From assembly GCF_004210735.1 (NCBI RefSeq), contig NZ_SDZL01000017.1:1-47556 (forward strand): DNA of 47,556 bases. The letters are read 5' to 3'. The notes beneath the pieces were generated by a model. The model was not told the DNA's origin and ran no database searches. It was given only the letters and a program-made list of their open reading frames with translations. This document shows, one piece after another, positions 26,012-33,987 of the stretch (positions are counted from its first letter, which is position 1; every line of letters begins with the position of its first letter). A program made the translations under genes and the position numbers. This stretch comes from Brevundimonas sp. GTDB taxonomy: Bacteria; Pseudomonadota; Alphaproteobacteria; Caulobacterales; Caulobacteraceae.

Positions 26012-26443
26012 ATGTCTGCAGAATCCGCCCACGCGCCGCTTCCCGAGGGCCAGCCGGTCGGGCGGGTGATCGCCATGCCGGCGGACACCAATCCCGAGGG
26101 TGATATCTTCGGCGGTTGGCTGCTGGCGCAGATGGACCTCGCTGGGGCGACCCCGGCATTCGAGCGCGCGGGGGGGCGGTGCGCCACCGTGGCGCTGGAC
26201 GGCATGGTCTTTCACCAGCCGGTCTCGGTCGGCGACGAGGTGTCGATCTACGCCAGGGTCGTGCACACCGGCCGCACCTCGATCCGGGTGCATGTCGAGG
26301 CGTGGAAGCGGTCACGCGGGCAAGCCGAGGCCCAATCGGTGCGGGTAACCGAGGGCGTCTTCACCTATGTGGCCATCGACGCCGAGCGCAAGCCGCGCCC
26401 GCTGCCCGACGACTCGAACGCATCTACGCCTCAGGCCGTCTGA
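26012..26443 (+). CDS. acyl-CoA thioesterase (hotdog fold, YciA-like)
   Basis: 143-residue single hotdog domain. The family's active-site helix region is present: [25 protein letters not shown] (in two parts, about 22-46, Asn27 and Asp31), followed by [19 protein letters not shown] (about 59-77) and a second hotdog strand set [11 protein letters not shown]. YciA enzymes hydrolyse short- and medium-chain acyl-CoAs in the cytoplasm. The C-terminal tail ([15 protein letters not shown]) is variable. ATG 26012 begins the conserved domain after 16 residues. It is placed between tRNA-Arg and rpe with gaps of about 90 and 117 nt. Confidence 0.9.
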   Translation: MSAESAHAPLPEGQPVGRVIAMPADTNPEGDIFGGWLLAQMDLAGATPAFERAGGRCATVALDGMVFHQPVSVGDEVSIYARVVHTGRTSIRVHVEAWKRSRGQAEAQSVRVTEGVFTYVAIDAERKPRPLPDDSNASTPQAV

Positions 26444-26560
26444 CGGCGCGATTACGATCAGCGCTCCCACCTCAGGCGCGAGCCGGTAAATGCGCCATCA
26501 AGGCCGAGAGCGACCTTTGCGCCGCTTGCCCCGTCCGTCGCCTCGCCGTAAGTCCGGGGC

Positions 26561-27226
26561 ATGGCCCGCGCACCCCTGATCTGCCCGTCGATCCTCGCCA
26601 GCGACTTCGCCAAGCTGGGGGAGGAAATCCGTTCGCTTGAAAGCGCGGGGGCCGACTGGATCCATGTCGATGTGATGGACGGGCATTTCGTGCCCAACAT
26701 CACCATCGGCCCGGACGTGGTGAAGGCGTTGCGTCCACACACCGCCCTGCCGTTCGACGTGCACCTGATGGTCGCGCCGGTCGATCCGTGGCTGGAGGCG
26801 TATCGCGAGGCGGGGGCTGATATCCTGACCGTCCATCCCGAGAGCGGTCCGCACGTCCACCGGACGCTGGGCCGCATTCGCCAGCTGGGCGCCAAGGCCG
26901 GGCTGGTGTTCAATCCGGGCACGCCGCTGTCGCTGCTGGAAGAGGTGGTCGATCTGGTCGATCTGGTGCTGATCATGTCGGTCAACCCCGGCTTCGGCGG
27001 CCAGAAATTCATCCCGACCTCGTTGACCAAGATCGAGCGCGCCCGCGCCATTCTGGATCGCGCCGGGTCGAAGGCGCATCTGCAGGTAGACGGCGGCGTG
27101 GTCGCCGACAACGCCGCCGCCTGCGTCGCGGCGGGGGCGGACGCCCTGGTCGCCGGCTCGTTCGTCTTCAAGGGCGGGCCGGACGCCTATGCCGCCAACA
27201 TCAGGACGTTGAAGGAAGCGGCGTGA
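26561..27226 (+). CDS. rpe: ribulose-phosphate 3-epimerase
   Basis: Interconverts ribulose 5-phosphate and xylulose 5-phosphate in the pentose phosphate/Calvin pathways. 221 residues. Metal ligands and acid/base residues are seen in ADWIHVDVMDGHFVPN (His35 and Asp37), DVHLM (His68) and VDGGV (Asp near 176). Phosphate loop GADALVAGSFVF is near the C-terminus. ATG 26561 begins MARAPLICPSILASDFAKLG. Its stop overlaps the GTG of the heparinase-like gene (GTGA), so the two are coupled and probably in an operon reaching purH. Confidence 0.97.
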   Translation: MARAPLICPSILASDFAKLGEEIRSLESAGADWIHVDVMDGHFVPNITIGPDVVKALRPHTALPFDVHLMVAPVDPWLEAYREAGADILTVHPESGPHVHRTLGRIRQLGAKAGLVFNPGTPLSLLEEVVDLVDLVLIMSVNPGFGGQKFIPTSLTKIERARAILDRAGSKAHLQVDGGVVADNAAACVAAGADALVAGSFVFKGGPDAYAANIRTLKEAA

Positions 27227-29028
27227 GCCCTGTGGGACCCTTCGCCCGCCCCGAGCCGCACAGCCCGCCGCCGGGCGAGATCCCCGGCCTGCGCGGCGCG
27301 CCCGTCCGCACGCCTGTCCGGTCTGCCGGCCCCGTCACCGGGCCGGGCCTGTGGCCGACCTTGGCGGGCCATCTGATCAGCCGCCAGTTCTGGGTCGAGC
27401 TGTACGGCCTGCCCGGCTACGGCCTGACGCTGAAGGGCCGCAAGGTCGAGGCGCTGGCCGCCACGCCGCGCGATTTCCGGCCAGTCGATGTGGAACGCGG
27501 GGCCGCCGCCCTGTCGGGGCGGTTCATCCTGGCGGAATCCAGCCTGGAGGCCATCGCGCCCGAGGATCCCTGGAACCGGCCCAGCCCCAGCCGGGCCTTC
27601 GCCACCGAATTGCACGCCTTCGCCTGGCTGCCCGGCCTGATGTTGCAGGGCGAGCGCGGCGCGCGCGAGGCGCTGCGCCTGACCCTGGCCTGGGCCGAGA
27701 CCTTCGCCCGCTGGTCGCCGTTCGCCTGGGGGCCGCTGGTGCTGACCCGGCGGACGCTGAACCTGTCGTGCGCCGCCCGCCGCATGGGCACGGTGGCGAC
27801 CGAGGCCGAACGGCTGCGGCTGACCGATCTTCTGGGCCGACACGCCCGCCAGCTGATGCGCCCGCCGGGCGGCGTGGCCACGCGAGCCGAACGACTGGTC
27901 GCCGCCGCCGTGGCCGGCTGCGTGCTGGCCGGTCCGACCGGCGCGGGGCTGCGTCGCAGGGCGTTGTCGCGCCTGCCGCGCGCGCTGGAGGCCGCCGTCG
28001 CGGCCGACGGCGTTCACGCCAGCCGTTCGCCCGAGGCGGGGCTGGAGCTGCTGCTGGACCTGCTGACGCTGGACGACGCCCTGGCCCAGTTGTCGGAGCC
28101 GACACCCGCCCCGGTCGCCGCCGCCATCGCCCGGCTGACCGCCGCCCTGCGCGTGCTGACCCTGCCGGATGGGCGTCTGCCCGCGCTTCAGGGGGGCGGC
28201 ACCTCCAGCGTCGACCGGATCGCCGCCGCCCGCGCCCATGACGAGACCCCGGCCGAGGGTTCGGGCCACGTCGGCGGTTATGTGCGGATTCACAGCCCGC
28301 TGTTGACCATTCTGGCCGACGCCGCCGCCCCCGCGCGCGGGGCCTGGTCCGCCGCCGCCTGCGCCCAGCCGCTGGCGCTGGAGATCGTCTGCGGCCACGA
28401 CCGGCTGATCACCAGCTGCGGCTGGACCCCGCGCGCGCCCGAACGGCAGGCCCTGCGTCTGGCGCCCGGCGCCTCGACCCTGACGCTGGGCGAGACCTCG
28501 CTGGCCGAGCCGCTGGGCGGCTGGAAGGGCGAGCTTCTGGGGTCGCGCCTGTTCGGCCATCCCTGGACCGTCAGTGAGGATCAGCGCGACGGCGACGGCG
28601 CCGTCTGGCTGGAGCTGGAGCATGACGGCTGGACCGCCGAATACGGCCTGGTCCACCAGCGGCGCCTGTATCTGGACCAGCGGCTGGACGAGCTGCGCGC
28701 CGAAGAGCGTCTGCACCCCGCCCCCGACCGCAAGCACGAGGTCCGCGCCATCGCCGCCCCCTGGGCCGTACGCTTCCAGCTGGAGCCGGGGGTCCAGGCC
28801 TCGCTGGCGCGCGACCGTCGCTCGATCCTGCTGCGTGGCCATTCGGGGCGCGGCTGGTGGTTCCGCACCGACGGCCCGGACGTGGCCATCGAACCGTCGG
28901 TCCACATCGACAACGGCCTGACCCGGCGCAGCCTGCAGATCGTCGTGCGCGGTTCGGCCCGCACCGACGGCGAGACCAAGGTCCGCTGGAAGCTGAGCCC
29001 CGCCGGCGCCGCCGACGATCCGCATTGA
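27223..29028 (+). CDS. heparinase II/III family protein
   Basis: 601-residue protein with the layout of the heparinase II/III-like family: an alpha/alpha-toroid N-terminal part (about 40-330, with PWNRPSPSRAFATELHAFAWL) and a C-terminal beta-sandwich (about 340-595, PF07940) with HVGGYVRIH and GHDRLITSCGWTPRAPERQAL. There is no signal peptide. The members in alphaproteobacteria are annotated by homology only; whether it is a lyase is unknown. The GTG at 27223 is within the rpe stop. The context rpe-heparinase-small membrane protein-purH is one I recognise from relatives. The conserved Tyr/His residues for lyase activity cannot be confirmed without alignment. Confidence 0.85.
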   Translation: MSPVGPFARPEPHSPPPGEIPGLRGAPVRTPVRSAGPVTGPGLWPTLAGHLISRQFWVELYGLPGYGLTLKGRKVEALAATPRDFRPVDVERGAAALSGRFILAESSLEAIAPEDPWNRPSPSRAFATELHAFAWLPGLMLQGERGAREALRLTLAWAETFARWSPFAWGPLVLTRRTLNLSCAARRMGTVATEAERLRLTDLLGRHARQLMRPPGGVATRAERLVAAAVAGCVLAGPTGAGLRRRALSRLPRALEAAVAADGVHASRSPEAGLELLLDLLTLDDALAQLSEPTPAPVAAAIARLTAALRVLTLPDGRLPALQGGGTSSVDRIAAARAHDETPAEGSGHVGGYVRIHSPLLTILADAAAPARGAWSAAACAQPLALEIVCGHDRLITSCGWTPRAPERQALRLAPGASTLTLGETSLAEPLGGWKGELLGSRLFGHPWTVSEDQRDGDGAVWLELEHDGWTAEYGLVHQRRLYLDQRLDELRAEERLHPAPDRKHEVRAIAAPWAVRFQLEPGVQASLARDRRSILLRGHSGRGWWFRTDGPDVAIEPSVHIDNGLTRRSLQIVVRGSARTDGETKVRWKLSPAGAADDPH

Positions 29029-29285
29029 TGATCCGTGCGCTGACGATCGGATGGATTCTGGTCGGGCTGGCCCTGTCCGCCCTTTGCCTGGCGGGCTTCA
29101 TGGACGCCTATTGGGCGCATCGCGGCTGCTTCGACGCCGAGGGCCGCTGCTTCGATGCGGCGGAGGGCGTGGTTCGGCACCGTCAGTCCGGATTGGCTTG
29201 GGGCGCCGCCTCGGGCCTGTTCCTGGCGGCGGCGCTGGCGGGCGCCGTCGTATTTCGGCGCCAGGAAATACGGCGCAAAGGCTGA
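29028..29285 (+). CDS. small two-helix membrane protein between heparinase gene and purH
   Basis: 85-residue membrane protein. Hydrophobic segments at about 5-25 (LTIGWILVGLALSALCLAG) and 57-76 (LAWGAASGLFLAAALAGAVV) flank a loop with two cysteines (RGCFDAEGRCFDA), which may form a disulfide on the periplasmic side. The C-terminus is basic (FRRQEIRRKG). ATG 29028 shares its A with the heparinase stop (TGATG). Unknown function; retained as a gene because of the coupling and the coherent topology. Confidence 0.72.
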   Translation: MIRALTIGWILVGLALSALCLAGFMDAYWAHRGCFDAEGRCFDAAEGVVRHRQSGLAWGAASGLFLAAALAGAVVFRRQEIRRKG

Positions 29286-29349
29286 CGCGGCCGGGGGATG
29301 GTGCTAGAGGCCGCGCCATCTCCCCTGCCCAACCATAACGGACGCCGCC

Positions 29350-30954
29350 ATGCCCGCCGCTCCCGACTTTCCGCCCGCTCCGGACGCGATCAAGCCTGTC
29401 CGCGCGCTGATCTCGCTGTCGGACAAGGCAGGGCTGGAAGATGTGGCGCGCACCCTGGCGGGGCTGGGGGTCGAGCTGGTCTCAACCGGTGGGACCAAGG
29501 CGGCGATCGCGGGCTATGGCCTGCCGGTCAAGGACGTGGCCGACCTGACCGGCTTCCCGGAAATGATGGACGGCCGGGTCAAGACCCTGCACCCCGTCGT
29601 GCACGGCGGCCTGCTGGGCGTGCGCAACGCGCCGGCCCACGCCGCCGCCATGGCCGCGCACAGCATCGGCGCCATCGATATCGTCTGGATCGACCTCTAT
29701 CCGTTCGAGAAGACGGTCGAAGACGGCGGCGGCTTCGAAGCGGCCATCGAGAACATCGACATCGGCGGCCCGGCCATGATCCGCTCGGGCTCTAAGAACC
29801 ACGGCCACGTCGCCGTCGCCGTGGACGGCGAGAGCATCGGCCTGATCGTCGAGGCGCTGAAGGTTGACGGTTCGACCACGCTGGCCCTGCGCAAGTCGCT
29901 GGCCGCCCGCGCCTTCGCCCGCACCGCCGCCTATGACGCCGCCGTTTCCGGCTGGTTCGCCGCTCAGTTGAACGACGCCGCCCCGGCCCGCAAGTCGATC
30001 GCCGGCGCCCTGGCGCAAACCCTGCGCTATGGCGAAAATCCGCACCAGACCGGCGCCTTCTACCGCACCGGCGAACGTCGTCCGGGCGTGGCCCATGCCG
30101 AACAGGTCCAGGGCAAGGAGCTGGGCTACAACAACATCGCCGACGCCGACGCCGCCTATGAGCTGGTGGCCGAGTTCGAGGCCCCGGCCTGCGTCATCGT
30201 CAAACACGCCAACCCCTGCGGCGTGGCCGTCGGAAACACCCTGTCGGAAGCCTACGCCCGCGCGCTGGAATGCGACGCCGTCTCGGCCTTCGGCGGCGTC
30301 ATAGCCGTCAACCGCCCGCTGAACGGTGACGACGCCCGCGCCATCACCGGTATCTTCACCGAAGTCGTCATCGCCCCCGGCGCGGATGAAGAGGCCAAGG
30401 CCGTCTTCGCCGCCAAGAAGAACCTGCGCCTGCTGATCACCGACGGCCTGCCCGATCCGCATGGCGCGGGCGAGGTCTTCCGCTCGGTGGCGGGCGGCTT
30501 CCTGGTGCAATCGCGGGATCGCTCGCTGATCAAGCCTGAAGACCTGAAGATCGTTACGCGTCGCCAGCCGACCTCGACCGAGATCCAGGACATGCTGTTC
30601 GCCTTCACCGTGGCCAAGCACGTCAAGTCCAACGCCATCGTCTACGCCAAGGACGGCCAGACGGCGGGCATCGGCGCCGGCCAGATGAACCGCCGGGACT
30701 CGGCCCGCATCGCCGCCATCCGCGCCAGGGAAGCCGGCGAGGCCAAGGGTCTGGCCCATTCGCTGGCCCAAGGCTCGGCCTGCGCGTCCGAAGCCTTCTT
30801 CCCCTTCGCCGACGGCCTGCTGGAAGCCATCGCCGCCGGCGCCACGGCGGTGATCCAGCCCGGCGGCTCGATGCGCGACGCCGAGGTCATCGCCGCCGCC
30901 GACGAGAACAACATCGCCATGGCCTTCACCGGTGTGCGGGTGTTCCGACACTGA
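29350..30954 (+). CDS. purH: bifunctional AICAR formyltransferase / IMP cyclohydrolase
   Basis: Catalyses the last two steps of IMP synthesis. 534 residues: an N-terminal IMP cyclohydrolase (MGS-like) domain, about 15-150, with [16 protein letters not shown] and STGGTKAAI, and a C-terminal AICAR formyltransferase domain (about 155-534) with the catalytic [11 protein letters not shown] (Lys284/His285 region) and [12 protein letters not shown] near the end. ATG 29350 is the family start with a short N-terminal tail. It is the last gene of the rpe-heparinase run, followed by an interspersed repeat. Confidence 0.98.
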   Translation: MPAAPDFPPAPDAIKPVRALISLSDKAGLEDVARTLAGLGVELVSTGGTKAAIAGYGLPVKDVADLTGFPEMMDGRVKTLHPVVHGGLLGVRNAPAHAAAMAAHSIGAIDIVWIDLYPFEKTVEDGGGFEAAIENIDIGGPAMIRSGSKNHGHVAVAVDGESIGLIVEALKVDGSTTLALRKSLAARAFARTAAYDAAVSGWFAAQLNDAAPARKSIAGALAQTLRYGENPHQTGAFYRTGERRPGVAHAEQVQGKELGYNNIADADAAYELVAEFEAPACVIVKHANPCGVAVGNTLSEAYARALECDAVSAFGGVIAVNRPLNGDDARAITGIFTEVVIAPGADEEAKAVFAAKKNLRLLITDGLPDPHGAGEVFRSVAGGFLVQSRDRSLIKPEDLKIVTRRQPTSTEIQDMLFAFTVAKHVKSNAIVYAKDGQTAGIGAGQMNRRDSARIAAIRAREAGEAKGLAHSLAQGSACASEAFFPFADGLLEAIAAGATAVIQPGGSMRDAEVIAAADENNIAMAFTGVRVFRH

Positions 30955-30963
30955 TCCCGCATT

Positions 30964-31133
30964 TCCTTCTCCCCTTGCGGGAGAAGGTGGGCGCCGGAGG
31001 CGCTCGGATGAGGGGTGCGGGCGCCCCCTATCCGAAGACATGAACCGCCGTCGGTCACGACCTTCCAGCCGCGCGCCGACACCCCTCATCCGTCTTGCTC
31101 CGCAAGCCACCTTCTCCCGCAAGGGGAGAAGGG
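30964..31133. repeat. composite interspersed palindromic repeat (REP-like pair)
   Basis: Two inverted copies of a GC-rich element. TTCTCCCCTTGCGGGAGAA sits in 30965-30990 and its complement in 31107-31132, each itself a hairpin, with CGGATGAGGGGTG (31005-31017) matched by CACCCCTCATCCG (31080-31092). The spacer carries short dyads (GCGCCGGAGGCGC; CTTGCTCCGCAAG). This unit is widespread in alphaproteobacterial intergenic regions. Lying between the converging purH and dut genes, it likely also acts as a terminator. Confidence 0.85.
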
Positions 31134-31137
31134 AAGT

Positions 31138-31587
31138 TCAGCGCCCCGTCGAGCCGAAGCCGCCAGCGCCGCGCGCGGTTTCGTCCAGCGCGTCGACCTC
31201 TTCCAGTTTCGCCTGGGCATAGGCGGCGATGACCATCTGGGCGATGCGCTCACCCCGACGCACGACAAAGGGCTCGGCGCCCAGATTGGCCAGGATCACC
31301 CCGACCTCCCCGCGATAGTCGCTGTCGATGGTGCCGGGCGAGTTCAGGCACGTCAGGCCGTGCTTCAGCGCCAGGCCCGAGCGGGGCCGCACCTGCGCCT
31401 CGTATCCCGGCTGCAGTGCGATCTTCAGTCCCGTCGGCACCAATGCGCGCGCGCCCGGCGCCAGGGTCAGCGGCTGGTCCTCGGCCACGGCCGCGCGCAG
31501 ATCCATCCCCGCCGAACCCATCGTCTCATAGGCCGGCAGCGGCAGGTCTTGGGCGTGCGGCAGGCGCTGGATCTGGACGATGGTCAT
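31138..31587 (-). CDS. dut: dUTP diphosphatase
   Basis: Hydrolyses dUTP to dUMP and pyrophosphate, keeping uracil out of DNA and providing dUMP for thymidylate. 149 residues. The five trimeric dUTPase motifs are all seen: SAGMDLRAA (about 25-33), PRSGLALK (68-75), [10 protein letters not shown] (85-94, catalytic Asp90), GERIAQMV (112-119) and the C-terminal GGFGSTG (142-148). Its ATG overlaps the coaBC stop (ATGA), so they form an operon. Confidence 0.97.
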   Translation of the reverse strand: MTIVQIQRLPHAQDLPLPAYETMGSAGMDLRAAVAEDQPLTLAPGARALVPTGLKIALQPGYEAQVRPRSGLALKHGLTCLNSPGTIDSDYRGEVGVILANLGAEPFVVRRGERIAQMVIAAYAQAKLEEVDALDETARGAGGFGSTGR

Positions 31588-32825
31588 GGGCGGTCGGCTC
31601 CGGTCAGGTGGGCGGCGATACGGTCGGCGAGACGGCGGGCCACCTCGATCTTGGACTGGCGCGGCCAGGGCTCGGCCCCGTCGCGGGTGAACAGGGTGAC
31701 GGCGTTGGACTCGGCGCCGAACACATCGTCAGACACGTCATTGCCCACGATCCAGTCGCAGCCCTTGCGCGACAGCTTGGCCCGGGCGTTGGCTTCCAGA
31801 TCCGTGGTCTCGGCGGCGAAGCCCACCACCAGGGCGGGCCGTTTCGGGCCGGGCGCGGAGACGCCCGCCAGGATGTCCGGGTTCTCGATCAGGGCCAGGG
31901 ACGGCGGGCCGCCCGGCGCCTTCTTGATCTTGCCCGAGGCCACGCCATCGACGCGCCAATCGGCGACCGCCGCACTCATCACCGCGACGTCGGCGGGCAA
32001 GGCGGCCTGCACCGCCGCCTGCATTTCGGTGGCGGCCTCGACGAAGACGCGGCGCACGCGGGCGGGCGCGTCCAGCGCGACCGGGCCCGACACCAGCGTC
32101 ACCTCGGCGCCCAGTTCGGCCAAGGCGGCGGCGATGGCGTAGCCCTGTTTTCCGCTGGATCGGTTGGTCAGGCCGCGCACCGGATCGATCGGCTCGAACG
32201 TCGGACCGGCGGTGACGACGACCCGCTTCCCAGTCAACGGGCGATGCGCGCCGCGATCCAGCTCGGCCGCGATGGCGCCCAGAATGGCGGGGGGTTCAGC
32301 CATCCGGCCAGGACCGTATTCGCCGCAGGCCATCTCGCCGTCGTCCGGCCCGACCACGGCGATGCCGTGCAGGCCAGGGAAGCTTTTCAATCGCGCAACG
32401 TTCGTCTGAACCGCCGGGTGGGTCCACATGCGGACATTCATGGCCGGGGCCAGCAGCACCCGCTTGTCGGTCGCCAGCAGGGTGGTCGAGGCCAGATCAT
32501 CGGCCATGCCGTTGGCCGCCTTGGCGATCAGGCCCGCCGTCGCAGGCGCCACCACCACCAGATCGGCCCAGCGCGACAGTTCGATATGACCCATGGTCGT
32601 CTCGTCCTCGGGCGAGAACAGGGCCTGATGGGTCGGGAAGCCGGTGAGCGAGGCGATCGACAGCGGGGTCACGAACTCGGCCCCCGAAGCCGTCAGGATC
32701 ACCCGCACCTGCCCGCCCGCCTTGCGGATCAGGCGGATCAGTTCCAACGCCTTGTAGGCGGCGATGCCGCCGCCGACGATCAGCAGGATCTTGCGACGGC
32801 TCAGATCGGTGGAGGGTGCGCTCAT
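31584..32825 (-). CDS. coaBC: bifunctional phosphopantothenoylcysteine decarboxylase / phosphopantothenate-cysteine ligase
   Basis: Two consecutive steps of coenzyme A synthesis. 413 residues: N-terminal FMN-dependent decarboxylase (about 10-185) with [16 protein letters not shown], the active-site His in [19 protein letters not shown] and PAMNVRMW; C-terminal CTP-dependent ligase with [20 protein letters not shown] and [14 protein letters not shown] 32825 has AGGAAAGG upstream; a longer frame to 32861 adds residues without a ribosome-binding site. It overlaps dut, a pairing common in proteobacteria. Confidence 0.97.
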   Translation of the reverse strand: MSAPSTDLSRRKILLIVGGGIAAYKALELIRLIRKAGGQVRVILTASGAEFVTPLSIASLTGFPTHQALFSPEDETTMGHIELSRWADLVVVAPATAGLIAKAANGMADDLASTTLLATDKRVLLAPAMNVRMWTHPAVQTNVARLKSFPGLHGIAVVGPDDGEMACGEYGPGRMAEPPAILGAIAAELDRGAHRPLTGKRVVVTAGPTFEPIDPVRGLTNRSSGKQGYAIAAALAELGAEVTLVSGPVALDAPARVRRVFVEAATEMQAAVQAALPADVAVMSAAVADWRVDGVASGKIKKAPGGPPSLALIENPDILAGVSAPGPKRPALVVGFAAETTDLEANARAKLSRKGCDWIVGNDVSDDVFGAESNAVTLFTRDGAEPWPRQSKIEVARRLADRIAAHLTGADRP

Positions 32826-32948
32826 GCCCTTTCCTCTAGCCGAGGCGGATGACACGCGCAAAACAACCCCCGGCCGAGAAGAAAGAACATTGCACGAACT
32901 CCGCGCATCGGTCTAACGTCGGTTAACGAACTTTCGGGGAGGGGTCTT

Positions 32949-33455
32949 ATGAAGTTCACCACCATCACGGCGGGGGCCGGTCTGGGTTTGGCGACGCTGG
33001 TGCTGGCCGCCTGCGACAACGGGCCGTCGGCGGTCGAGACGCGGGATCGGGCGGGCGAGGCGGCGCAAGCTGCGATGACCGCCGCGCCGGCGGTGCTGGA
33101 AACAGCAGAGGACCTGGCAGAGGCCAAGCCCGTCGTCACCGCCAACCGCCGCGAAACCGTCGACGCCAAGGTCGAGCGGTTGTTCCAGCGAAACGGCGCC
33201 GCGTTCGGCGCGCGGTCGGCCGAGGATTATCTGGCCAAGGTGCGGGCCTTCACCGGCACGCCGCCCCGCGACGCGGAAACGGCCAAGCGGCCCAATGGCG
33301 ACACCCTGATCTATCAGGCCTCGACCAACACCTTTGCGGTGGTGGCGCGCGACGGCACGGCGCGGACGATGTTCAAGCCCGACGACGGCCCGGCCTACTG
33401 GGCCGAGCAACAGGCCAAGGCCCCCGAGTTCGGACGCCGTCGCGCCCAGAACTAG
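32949..33455 (+). CDS. lipoprotein with a toxin-like (RHS/CdiA-CT type) C-terminal domain
   Basis: 168-residue lipoprotein. The signal peptide ends in lipobox LAAC (Cys22). After an Ala-rich linker (about 30-72), residues 74-157 read ERLFQRNGAAFGARSAEDYL, NGDTLIYQASTNTFAVV, DGTARTMFKPDDG and YWAEQQ. This order of motifs matches the C-terminal domain found in many RHS/CdiA polymorphic toxins, where the start reads H-F-x-K-H-G-x-F-G and the strand reads N-G-D-x-x-x-Y. Here the two histidines are replaced (L and N), so RNase activity may be lost. The similarity is from memory of the pattern. It is not followed by an immunity gene; an XRE gene converges 12 nt away. GGGGAGG lies just before ATG 32949. 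Confidence 0.75.
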   Translation: MKFTTITAGAGLGLATLVLAACDNGPSAVETRDRAGEAAQAAMTAAPAVLETAEDLAEAKPVVTANRRETVDAKVERLFQRNGAAFGARSAEDYLAKVRAFTGTPPRDAETAKRPNGDTLIYQASTNTFAVVARDGTARTMFKPDDGPAYWAEQQAKAPEFGRRRAQN

Positions 33456-33467
33456 CCCAGGACTGAT

Positions 33468-33887
33468 TCAGGACCGCTCGCCGTCCTCGCCCCGGCCCGT
33501 CATTTCGCGGATCAGGTCCAGGGCCAGCTTCTGCTGGCGCACCGACAGCTGCGGGGCCAGGCGACCGATCTCGATGGTGTGGCGGGTTGAGGGGAAGTCG
33601 TGGTCGAAGGCCGGGGCGTCGCCCTCGGCCATGCCCGGTCGTGCGGCGGTCAGCCCGTCGAAGAAATAGCCTATGTCGACCTTGAAGAAGCGCGCGATAT
33701 CCCAGAGCTTGGACGCCGAAATCCGGTTGGCGCCCTTCTCGTACTTTTGAATCTGCTGGAAGGTCAGGCCCAGGGCGCGGCCCAGATCGCTCTGGTTGTA
33801 ACCCAGCGCGATGCGTTTCTCGCACACCCGACGTCCCACATGACGATCTACCGGGTGGGGGCCGTCTTCGCCGCGTCCTCGGGCCAT
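33468..33887 (-). CDS. XRE-family helix-turn-helix regulator (downstream of lnt)
   Basis: 139-residue regulator. HTH at about 17-72: [40 protein letters not shown]. The C-terminal part (about 80-139) carries DFPSTRHTIEIGRLAPQLSVRQQ, resembling the tail of similar Caulobacterales regulators. It is a paralogue of the gene at 40144-40548 ([19 protein letters not shown] against [19 protein letters not shown]). The start at 33887 has GGAAAG 6 nt upstream; a longer frame adds residues overlapping operator-like repeats. In many alphaproteobacteria this regulator sits between lnt and metK; here metK is absent and a lipoprotein gene converges instead. Its own promoter region carries GCAAGG repeats. 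Confidence 0.88.
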   Translation of the reverse strand: MARGRGEDGPHPVDRHVGRRVCEKRIALGYNQSDLGRALGLTFQQIQKYEKGANRISASKLWDIARFFKVDIGYFFDGLTAARPGMAEGDAPAFDHDFPSTRHTIEIGRLAPQLSVRQQKLALDLIREMTGRGEDGERS

Positions 33888-33908
33888 AGTGCTTTCCGTC
33901 CCACTTAC

Positions 33909-33960
33909 AAAAGTGCAAGGCTTATTGCGCTTTTGCAAGGCCTTGTCATCTGCTTTTGCA
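33909..33960. promoter_or_regulatory. repeat-rich control region of the XRE gene
   Basis: AAAAGTGCAAGG (33909-33920), GCTTTTGCAAGG (33929-33940) and GCTTTTGCA (33952-33960) are spaced about two helical turns apart, and TTGC-N6-GCAA (33925-33938) is a dyad. All lie 22-73 nt upstream of the XRE start and overlap its probable promoter. This fits autoregulation by an XRE dimer. Confidence 0.5.
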
Positions 33961-33987
33961 TACAACCTGTCGTGTCAGCAAACTCTA

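Noticed and set aside
27187..29025. 612-codon minus-strand frame opposite the heparinase-like gene
   Set aside because: Gln/Arg/Gly-rich antisense shadow; the plus-strand gene is supported by coupling to rpe and by family pattern.
29482..31122. 546-codon minus-strand frame opposite purH
   Set aside because: purH is certain on the plus strand; the antisense translation has no domain and also crosses the interspersed repeat.
30964..31133. Possible CRISPR array
   Set aside because: Only two copies in inverted orientation, no regular spacers and no cas genes; it is an interspersed palindromic repeat pair.
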